From contig NZ_JAKQYM010000008.1 in the NCBI RefSeq assembly GCF_022662535.1, forward strand, positions 116,063-180,062: a stretch of 64,000 nucleotides of DNA, written 5' to 3'. Both the position numbers and the translations under genes were made by a program. The notes beneath the pieces were generated by a model, which was not told the origin of the DNA, ran no database searches, and saw nothing but the letters and a program-made list of their open reading frames with translations. This document shows, one piece after another, positions 1 to 6,377 of this stretch (the stretch's first letter is position 1; each line of letters opens with the position of its first letter). The DNA is from Polaribacter marinus. Lineage in GTDB: Bacteria > Bacteroidota > Bacteroidia > Flavobacteriales > Flavobacteriaceae.

Positions 1-292
1 CTTCAGAATTCCCTGCTATTTTGGGTTGAAATAAAAGTTGATCCATTGTTCCATCACCATCAAGATCTACTAATTGAGTAATTTGAAGTTCACCTGTTTC
101 TATATTTTTTATTCCAATGTTAGAAGAAATATTCTTGGTATGTAATGTTGTTTTATTGATTTCTACCACTTCTGAAGTTCGTTCAAAATTGAGTGTATTT
201 TTTACCGTAATAATTGTTGTTTTTTTATCTTGAGAACAAGAAAATAAAAAAGAAACAATTACCAAATACGAGAGTATTTTAATAGTGTTCAT
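1..292 (-). CDS. DUF4861-family lipoprotein, N-terminal part (cut by window edge)
   Basis: Reading the minus strand from the ATG at 292-290 gives an open frame that runs off the window start after about 97 codons. It begins with a lipoprotein signal ending in LFSC (Cys19), followed by a stretch with TVKNTLNFERTSEVVEI and later LVDLDGDGTMDQLLF. The pattern of 'pure/true noun form' N-terminus plus a DxDGDG turn is what I associate with DUF4861 proteins, which occur in uronate and pectin-type degradation loci of Bacteroidota. It lies 13 bp downstream of kduD in the same direction, so it is probably co-transcribed with kduID. The function of the family is not established and the C-terminal part cannot be seen. 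Confidence 0.7.
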   Translation of the reverse strand, partial: MNTIKILSYLVIVSFLFSCSQDKKTTIITVKNTLNFERTSEVVEINKTTLHTKNISSNIGIKNIETGELQITQLVDLDGDGTMDQLLFQPKIAGNSE

Positions 293-305
293 ATTGTATT
301 GATTT

Positions 306-1100
306 TTAATCTTCGTTTGCAGGTTTTCCAATAGTTGCCAAAATTCCACCATCTACATAAACCACTTGTCCGTTTACAAAATTACTTGCATTAGAGCTTA
401 AAAAAATTGCAGCCCCTTGTAAATCATCCGGATTTCCCCATTTTCCAGAAGGCGTTCTGTTTACAATAAAATCGTTAAAAGGATGCCCATCTACTCTTAT
501 TGGTGCTGTTTGACTTGTTGCAAAATACCCTGGTCCAATTCCGTTTGTTTGGATATTAAATTTTGCCCATTCTGTTGCCATATTTTGAGTTAGCATTTTT
601 AACCCCCCTTTGGCAGCAGCATAAGCTCCTACAGAATTTCGTCCTAGTTCACTCATCATAGAACAAATGTTAATAATTTTTCCGCTTTTTCTTTCAATCA
701 TTCCTTTAACTACATGTTTAGAAACAATAAAAGGAGCGACTAAATCTACATCTATTACCGCTTTAAAATCTTTTACTTCCATTTCTACTAAAGGAGTTCT
801 CTTTATAATACCCGCGTTATTAACTAAAATATCAATAGCCCCAATTTCTGCTTCAATTTTTGCTATATTTTTTTCAACTTCCTTTTCATCGGTTACGTTA
901 AAAAGATAGCCATGAGCATCAATACCTACAGCTCTATATTCTAAAACAGCTTTGTCTAATTTTTCTTGAGACGAGTTTCCGTTCACAACAATTTTAGCAC
1001 CTGCATTTCCAAGACCTTTAGCCATTGCCATTCCAAGGCCATGAGTAGCACCAGTTATTAAAGCTATTTTTCCTGTTAAATCAAATAAATTAATTGACAT
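306..1100 (-). CDS. kduD: SDR-family 2-dehydro-3-deoxy-D-gluconate / gluconate 5-dehydrogenase (KduD-like)
   Basis: A 264-residue classical short-chain dehydrogenase. The Rossmann glycine motif GATHGLG is at residues 17-23, NNAG at 94-97, and the catalytic Ser147, Tyr160 and Lys164 are present (YAAAK). KduD interconverts 2,5-diketo-3-deoxygluconate and 2-keto-3-deoxygluconate with NAD(H), the step after KduI in breakdown of unsaturated uronates. The assignment to KduD rather than another gluconate-type SDR rests mainly on the adjacent kduI, 18 bp upstream in the same direction. The kinase and aldolase that would follow (KdgK, KdgA) are not in the window. The product is cytosolic and shares the kduI promoter. 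Confidence 0.85.
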   Translation of the reverse strand: MSINLFDLTGKIALITGATHGLGMAMAKGLGNAGAKIVVNGNSSQEKLDKAVLEYRAVGIDAHGYLFNVTDEKEVEKNIAKIEAEIGAIDILVNNAGIIKRTPLVEMEVKDFKAVIDVDLVAPFIVSKHVVKGMIERKSGKIINICSMMSELGRNSVGAYAAAKGGLKMLTQNMATEWAKFNIQTNGIGPGYFATSQTAPIRVDGHPFNDFIVNRTPSGKWGNPDDLQGAAIFLSSNASNFVNGQVVYVDGGILATIGKPANED

Positions 1101-1118
1101 ATTTCTGTTTTTGTAGAT

Positions 1119-1961
1119 TTATCTCAATTCGTTTATTTTACAATGATCCATATCACCATAATCTAAATTCTCTCCTGCCATTCCCCAAATAAAAGAATAA
1201 CTACTTGTACCAGAACCCGAATGAATTGACCAAGGTGGAGAAATTACAGCTTGATTATTAGCCATCCAAATATGTCTTGTTTCCGTTGGTTCTCCCATAA
1301 AGTGACAAACTGCTTGATCCGAAGGAACTTCAAAATAAAAATACACTTCCATTCTTCTATCGTGAACATGTGCCGGCATGGTGTTCCAAGAGCTACCTGG
1401 TTTGATTGTTGTCATTCCCATTTGCAATTGACAAACCTCTACAACACTATTTACAATATACTTTCTTAATGTTCTTGCATTTGCCGTTTCAGGCGCTCCT
1501 AACTCTATAGTTTCTACATCTTCTTTACCTACTTTTTTGGTAGGAAAAGCCTTGTGTGCTGGTGTTGAGTTTAAATAAAACATGGCAGGATTTTCTGCTG
1601 ATTTACTAGCAAATTCTACATTTTTATTTCCTTGCCCTACATATAAAGCCTCTTTATGTTCTAAAACATAAACAGTTCCATCAACAGTAACCGTTCCTGT
1701 TTGCCCCACATTTATAATTCCTAATTCTCTTCTATCTAAAAAGTTTTCAGATTTTAAAGCATCAATTGTTTCTAATTTTAAAGATGAATTTGTAGGTACT
1801 GCACTACCTGCAATAAAACGATCATAGTGTGTATAAACTAAGTTTATAGTATTATGAACCATTAAATTATCTATTAAAAACTCTTCTCTAATTCTTGCTG
1901 TATCGTATTTTTTTACATCTTGTGGAGAGGCAGCATATCTTGTACTATAATTTGTTTTCAT
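1119..1961 (-). CDS. kduI: 5-dehydro-4-deoxy-D-glucuronate isomerase
   Basis: A 280-residue cupin-fold isomerase, the usual length for KduI. The metal ligands seen in the family are all present: His198 and His200 in PAHVHDRR, Glu205 in MEVYF, and His247 in PPWSIHSG. It converts 4-deoxy-L-threo-5-hexosulose uronate, the spontaneous form of the unsaturated uronate released by GH88 or GH105 enzymes, into 2,5-diketo-3-deoxygluconate in the cytosol. It is first in a minus-strand unit with kduD and the DUF4861 gene, and divergent from a LacI regulator. A promoter and palindromic operator lie directly upstream, so LacI-type repression relieved by a pathway intermediate is likely. Confidence 0.95.
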   Translation of the reverse strand: MKTNYSTRYAASPQDVKKYDTARIREEFLIDNLMVHNTINLVYTHYDRFIAGSAVPTNSSLKLETIDALKSENFLDRRELGIINVGQTGTVTVDGTVYVLEHKEALYVGQGNKNVEFASKSAENPAMFYLNSTPAHKAFPTKKVGKEDVETIELGAPETANARTLRKYIVNSVVEVCQLQMGMTTIKPGSSWNTMPAHVHDRRMEVYFYFEVPSDQAVCHFMGEPTETRHIWMANNQAVISPPWSIHSGSGTSSYSFIWGMAGENLDYGDMDHCKINELR

Positions 1962-2009
1962 AATTCTATTTAGATCTTTAAAATGAAAGTTATTTTCTCT
2001 GATTTATTA

Positions 2010-2038
2010 CAAAAGTAATAAAAATCGCCAAAATACAA
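2010..2038 (-). promoter_or_regulatory. Promoter of kduI
   Basis: On the minus strand TACTTTTG (2017-2010) fits the Bacteroidota -7 box TAnnTTTG. A TTG at 2038-2036 lies 18 bp upstream of it, within the accepted -33 spacing. The predicted transcript would have a leader of about 40 nt before the kduI ATG. The -33 element sits inside the palindrome at 2030-2051, so a bound repressor would block the polymerase. Confidence 0.55.
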
Positions 2039-2051
2039 TCGATTGTATTTT
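2030..2051. promoter_or_regulatory. Perfect 22-bp palindrome, probable LacI-family operator
   Basis: The left half AAAATACAATC is followed directly by its exact reverse complement. The centre is a CG step flanked as AATCGATT, the usual layout of LacI/PurR-family operators. It lies between the divergent kduI and lacI-type genes and covers the -33 region of kduI. A possible rightward -7 box TATATTTG (2060-2067) lies 8 bp to the right, so the regulator gene could be autoregulated from the same site. Confidence 0.7.
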
Positions 2052-2142
2052 AATAATTTTATATTTGCTTTATGCTAAAGTATATTTTATGCTTAAAAGC
2101 ATCAAAAAATAATAGAACTAATAATTAGCGTTTTTATTAAGA

Positions 2143-3177
2143 ATGCATACGAACGAAGTAACAATACATGATATTGCTGAAATCTTAGGAATAAACAGTT
2201 CAACGGTTTCTAGAGCTTTAAACAACAGTCCTAGAGTTGCTCAAAAAACCAAGGACAAAATTCTTAAAAAAGCCAATGAATTAGGTTATCAGAGAAATGA
2301 TTTGGCTTCTAATTTACGTAAAAGCAAAACATTTACATTAGGTGTTATTGTGCCTAGAATCTCTCGTCATTTTTTCTCTTCTGCTATTGCAGGTATTGAA
2401 GAAGCTGCTTTTAAAGAAGGCTATAATGTTATTATTTGTCAGTCTTTAGAAAGCTTAGAAAGAGAGCAAAGTATTATAAATACATTAGTTGCTAATAGAG
2501 TTGATGGAGTTTTGATTTCTATTTCTATGGAGACAGAAAACTACAAGCATTTTAAAGGCTTAGAACAAAGAAACATTCCTTTTGTCTTTTTTGATAGACA
2601 TTGTAATATTTCTAAAACAAGTAAAGTTGTTATAGATGATTTTGAAGCTGCTTATAGAGCTACCGAACATTTAATACAGCAAAAAAGCACAGAAATTGCT
2701 CATTTTTCTGGACCCCAAAACTTAGAGATTTATAAAAACCGATTTAAAGGATATAAAGCTGCCTTAGAAAACTACAAGATTCCTTTTAGAGAGGAGTTGG
2801 TTATAGCTTCTAGTTTAATGGAAGATGACGGAGCAAAAAATATAAAAAAAATATTGTCTTTACCTTTTCAAGTAGATGGGCTATTTTGCGCAAATGATGT
2901 GGTGGCAATAGGAGCTATTCAATATTTAAAAAAAATAGGAATAAAAATACCCGAAGACATTGCCATTGTAGGTTTTAGTAACGAAACCACATCTTCTGTT
3001 ATAGATCCTGCTTTAACAACGATTCATCAATCTGGTTTTAAAATTGGTCAGATAGCCACCAACTTATTATTAGACAAAATTTCTAATGACGATAAAAAAC
3101 AAATTCACGAAACTATCATTGTTAAAACAAATCTAATAGAACGTAAATCATCATTAAGAATCGAAAAACACGAATAA
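2143..3177 (+). CDS. LacI-family transcriptional regulator
   Basis: A 344-residue protein. Residues 5-60 form a LacI-type helix-turn-helix with hinge (VTIHDIAEILGINSSTVSRAL, then GYQRNDLASNLR). The remainder is a periplasmic-binding-protein-like effector domain with the typical GVIVPRISRHFF and VDGLFCANDVVAIGA segments. It is divergent from kduI-kduD and is followed on its own strand by a three-gene TRAP transporter, which makes it a good candidate local regulator of uronate uptake and catabolism. The effector cannot be read from the sequence; a kdu-pathway intermediate is plausible. The 22-bp palindrome at 2030-2051 is the likely binding site. Confidence 0.9.
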   Translation: MHTNEVTIHDIAEILGINSSTVSRALNNSPRVAQKTKDKILKKANELGYQRNDLASNLRKSKTFTLGVIVPRISRHFFSSAIAGIEEAAFKEGYNVIICQSLESLEREQSIINTLVANRVDGVLISISMETENYKHFKGLEQRNIPFVFFDRHCNISKTSKVVIDDFEAAYRATEHLIQQKSTEIAHFSGPQNLEIYKNRFKGYKAALENYKIPFREELVIASSLMEDDGAKNIKKILSLPFQVDGLFCANDVVAIGAIQYLKKIGIKIPEDIAIVGFSNETTSSVIDPALTTIHQSGFKIGQIATNLLLDKISNDDKKQIHETIIVKTNLIERKSSLRIEKHE

Positions 3178-3295
3178 TCTAGCTTATTTAAAATATTGCT
3201 AAAATTAAAAAGGATGTTTCTAAATACTTTAGAATTGATAATATTAACCCTAAAAAAAATAAAAACTAATAAGCAGAATTTAAAAATTTTATTGA

Positions 3296-4276
3296 ATGAA
3301 AAATAAATCAACATTTGTTATACTCGCTTTAATTTTAATTATTTTTAATTCTTGTGAATCTTTAGATCAACAAAAAACCATAAAATTAGCTCACGGATTA
3401 GACACTAGTCACCCTGTTCATAAAGCAATGGTTTTTATGGGACAAGAATTAGAAAAAAATTCTGAAGGCGCATTAAAATTAGAAATTTATCCAAATCAAC
3501 AATTAGGCTCAGAACGTCAGTGTTTAGAGTTATTACAAATAGGAAGCTTAGATATGACCAAGGTTTCTGCTGCGGTTATGGAAAATTTCTCACCCAATAT
3601 GAAAGTTTTAGGACTGCCGTTTTTATTTAAAAACAAAGCGCATACTTTTCATGTTTTAGATGGTGAAATTGGAAAAAGCTTATTAGATGGAGGAACAAAG
3701 TATTGGTTAAAAGGATTGGGGTATTACGATGCTGGAAGCAGAAGTTTTTATACTAAAGAAGCACCTATTTTAAAACCAGCAAATTTAGCAGGTTTAAAAA
3801 TTAGAGTAATGGAAAGTGTTACTGCAATGAATATGGTTCGTAATTTAGGAGGCTCACCTACCCCTATTTCTGCAGGTGAATTATATACGGCATTACAACA
3901 AGGGGTTGTTGACGGTGCAGAAAACAATCCTCCTACATTTTACCTATCTAGGCATTATGAAGTATGTAAATTTTATTCTTTAGACGAGCACACAACCATA
4001 CCCGATGTATTGATCATGAGTACCCATTTATGGAATAAATTATCTAAAAAAGAACAAGTTTGGGTACAAAAATCCGTAGATGCCTCTGTAAAATACCAAA
4101 GAGAATTGTGGGCCAAAGCAGAAGCAGATGCTCTAGAAGCTGTTAAAAAAGCTGGAGTAACAGTAGTAAAACCAGATAAAACTATATTTCAAGAAAAGAT
4201 GGTTTCGCTTTATGATGATTATAAAAACAATACAGCAATTTATGAATTGATTACAAAAATTAAGGCAGTTCAATAA
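3296..4276 (+). CDS. TRAP transporter substrate-binding lipoprotein (DctP family)
   Basis: A 326-residue protein with a lipoprotein signal ending at Cys20 (IIFNSC), so it is probably anchored in the periplasm. The DctP fold is recognisable from KLAHGLDTSHPVHKAM, LAGLKIRVMES and GELYTALQQGVVDGAENN. Arg170 in KIRV corresponds to the conserved arginine that binds the substrate carboxylate in this family, as expected for an organic-acid or uronate transporter. The two membrane subunits follow immediately. With kduI and kduD divergent, the ligand is probably a uronate or unsaturated uronate; this is inferred from context. Confidence 0.9.
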   Translation: MKNKSTFVILALILIIFNSCESLDQQKTIKLAHGLDTSHPVHKAMVFMGQELEKNSEGALKLEIYPNQQLGSERQCLELLQIGSLDMTKVSAAVMENFSPNMKVLGLPFLFKNKAHTFHVLDGEIGKSLLDGGTKYWLKGLGYYDAGSRSFYTKEAPILKPANLAGLKIRVMESVTAMNMVRNLGGSPTPISAGELYTALQQGVVDGAENNPPTFYLSRHYEVCKFYSLDEHTTIPDVLIMSTHLWNKLSKKEQVWVQKSVDASVKYQRELWAKAEADALEAVKKAGVTVVKPDKTIFQEKMVSLYDDYKNNTAIYELITKIKAVQ

Positions 4277-4345
4277 ACAGAATACTATTCTGTAATTATA
4301 AAACTATTCACAACTTTATGCTTTTGCTATTAAATACTATTAAAA

Positions 4346-4810
4346 ATGAAATTTAGAAAAAAAGTTGACAAAATCCTTGGCGCATTACTAGCTACAATTA
4401 TGGGGATAATGGTTATAAATGTTTTGTGGCAAGTATTTACACGATTTGTTGTAGGTACCCCAAGTTCTTTTACAGATGAGCTTGCACGATATTTAATGAT
4501 TTGGGTTGGAGTACTTGGTGCTGCCTATATCTCTGGAAGAAGAATGCATGTTGCAATAGATTTATTGCCAACTAGGTTACATAAAGAAGGGCAAGTAAAA
4601 TTGAAGATCTTTATCAATTGTATTATCATTCTTTTTTGCTTTTTTGCTTTTATTGGCGGAGGTTTTAGATTGGTATATATTACCTATACCTTAGAACAGT
4701 ATTCTCCTGCATTGCAGATTCCTCTATCCTTAGTTTATTTAGTAATTCCTATTAGTGGAATACTCATTATCTACTACAAAATTTCTGATATCTTATACAA
4801 ACAATTATGA
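4346..4810 (+). CDS. TRAP transporter small permease (DctQ family)
   Basis: A 154-residue membrane protein with four predicted hydrophobic segments, the usual size of DctQ. The conserved segment FTDELARYLMIWVGVLGAAYISGRRMHVAIDLL marks the family. It sits between the binding protein and the large permease, and its stop codon overlaps the next start by 4 bp (ATGA), which indicates translational coupling. It forms the inner-membrane complex with DctM and uses a sodium gradient in characterised members. The 69-bp gap before it contains no clear promoter. Confidence 0.9.
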   Translation: MKFRKKVDKILGALLATIMGIMVINVLWQVFTRFVVGTPSSFTDELARYLMIWVGVLGAAYISGRRMHVAIDLLPTRLHKEGQVKLKIFINCIIILFCFFAFIGGGFRLVYITYTLEQYSPALQIPLSLVYLVIPISGILIIYYKISDILYKQL

Positions 4811-6108
4811 TGGAATATTTACCAATACTCGTTTTAGTTTTTAGTTTTTTAATTCTATTATTAATAGGTGTTCCGGTGGCTTGGAGTATCGCTATATCAT
4901 CATTACTAACCATGATGGTTAGCATTCCTTTTTTACCCGCACTAACAACCGTTTCACAACGAATAGGTACAGGTTTAGATAGCTTTGCACTACTTGCCAT
5001 CCCCTTCTTTGTCCTCTCTGGGCAATTGATGAATAAAGGAGGCATTGCACATCGATTAATTGATTTTGCAAAGACTTTGGTAGGTTCATTACCTGGTGGA
5101 TTGGCCTTAATCAACGTAATTGCAGCAATGTTAATGGGGTCTATCGCTGGTTCTGCAATGGCATCTGCATCTGCAATGGGAAGTATTTTAGGACCAGAAA
5201 TGGAAAAAGAAGGATATTCTAAAGAATTTGGAGCCGCTGTAAATATTACCTCATCTACAATCGGTTTAATTATACCCCCAAGTAATGTTTTAATTATTTA
5301 TTCATTAGCAAGTGGAGGTGTTTCTATTGCAGCACTTTTTATTGCGGGTTATATTCCAGGGATTTTAACCGGATTATTTTTAATGCTTGTTGCATCATTT
5401 TGGGCAAAAAAGAAAGGATATAAAGTGGGTAAAAAAAGCACTTTAAAAGAGGTAGGAAGCACTTTTATAAAAGCTTTTCCTAGTTTAACCTTGTTATTTG
5501 TGGTAATTGGAGGGATTGTTGGAGGTGTTTTTACAGCAACAGAAGCTTCTGCAGTTGCCGTTTTATACACACTTATTTTAGGATTCTATTATAAAGAAAT
5601 TAAAATAAAAGATCTTCCTGAAATCTTATTAGACTCTTGTGGCACAACAGCCATTGTAATGTTGCTAATAGGCGCTTCTATGAGCATGTCTTGGGTGATG
5701 TCTTTTGAAAATATTCCACAAGATATTAGTAATTTACTATTGTCTTTGAGTGATAATCCTATTGTTATTCTATTAATTATCAATTTACTTTTACTTTTTG
5801 TGGGAATTTTTATGGATATGACTCCTGCCATTTTAATTTTTACACCAATATTTTTACCTATTATTTCAGAATTAGGAATGGATCCAATTCAATTTGGAAT
5901 TGTAATGATTTTAAATTTATGCGTTGGCTTATGTACTCCACCGGTAGGCTCTGTACTTTTTGTGGGCGTTGGAGTAGCCAATACAACTATAGAAAAAGTA
6001 ATAAAACCACTCTTGCCACTGTTTTTAGCAATGATAGTTTCGTTATTTTTAGTAACCTATATTCCTGAATTGAGTCTTTGGTTACCTAGAATATTTGGTC
6101 TTATATAA
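4807..6108 (+). CDS. TRAP transporter large permease (DctM family)
   Basis: A 433-residue, highly hydrophobic protein with about twelve membrane segments. Family motifs include the N-terminal LIGVPVAWSIAISSL, FFVLSGQLMNKGGIAHRLIDFA and IPPSNVLIIYSLASGG. Two consecutive ATG codons begin the frame; the first gives the 4-bp overlap with dctQ and was kept. It is the last gene of the lacI-dctPQM unit and is followed by a strong hairpin terminator. It carries the transport path for the acid delivered by DctP. Confidence 0.92.
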   Translation: MMEYLPILVLVFSFLILLLIGVPVAWSIAISSLLTMMVSIPFLPALTTVSQRIGTGLDSFALLAIPFFVLSGQLMNKGGIAHRLIDFAKTLVGSLPGGLALINVIAAMLMGSIAGSAMASASAMGSILGPEMEKEGYSKEFGAAVNITSSTIGLIIPPSNVLIIYSLASGGVSIAALFIAGYIPGILTGLFLMLVASFWAKKKGYKVGKKSTLKEVGSTFIKAFPSLTLLFVVIGGIVGGVFTATEASAVAVLYTLILGFYYKEIKIKDLPEILLDSCGTTAIVMLLIGASMSMSWVMSFENIPQDISNLLLSLSDNPIVILLIINLLLLFVGIFMDMTPAILIFTPIFLPIISELGMDPIQFGIVMILNLCVGLCTPPVGSVLFVGVGVANTTIEKVIKPLLPLFLAMIVSLFLVTYIPELSLWLPRIFGLI

Positions 6109-6125
6109 AAAAGTATGATATAAAT

Positions 6126-6161
6126 AAAAAGCCTAAAACTTCTAGAAGTTTTAGGCTTTTT
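6126..6161. terminator. Bidirectional intrinsic terminator
   Basis: A perfect inverted repeat of 15 bp per arm (6129-6143 and 6144-6158) is flanked by an A-run on the left and a T-run on the right. It lies between the 3' ends of two converging units, the TRAP operon on the plus strand and the small peptide gene on the minus strand, so it can end both transcripts. Confidence 0.85.
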
Positions 6162-6179
6162 TATTCTTTTTATTGAGTG

Positions 6180-6350
6180 TTAAAACCCTGTTCCTGGTGC
6201 TTCAGGACTTGCTGCTTGTGCCTTTTGTGGATTCAATATCATATAAGTTCCTAAGGCAGTTAATGCTGCGTATTTTCCGTAGTTCCCTATTTTCTTAAGA
6301 GCATCTTTACGTGTAATTTCGTCTGTTGTATTTGCTATATTTTTTTTCAT
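6180..6350 (-). CDS. Small exported peptide precursor, 56 aa, function unknown
   Basis: The minus-strand frame from ATG 6350-6348 to TAA 6182-6180 encodes 56 residues. The N-terminal half is polar and carries TRKDALKKIG. It is followed by a hydrophobic stretch (YAALTALGTYMILNP) and QKAQA, an AxA-type signal-peptidase site. Cleavage there would leave only ASPEAPGTGF, ten residues. The TRKDALKK start recalls Tat signals, although only one arginine of the pair is present. It lies 27 bp downstream of the large two-module surface protein and directly before a terminator, so the two are probably co-transcribed. I recall similar small precursors beside polysaccharide loci in flavobacteria but know no function. 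Confidence 0.65.
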   Translation of the reverse strand: MKKNIANTTDEITRKDALKKIGNYGKYAALTALGTYMILNPQKAQAASPEAPGTGF

Positions 6351-6377
6351 GATGTTTCGTTTTTTACAATTAGCAGA

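Noticed and set aside
667..909. Plus-strand frame of 80 codons opposite kduD
   Set aside because: Complement of a well-supported dehydrogenase gene; no independent protein features.
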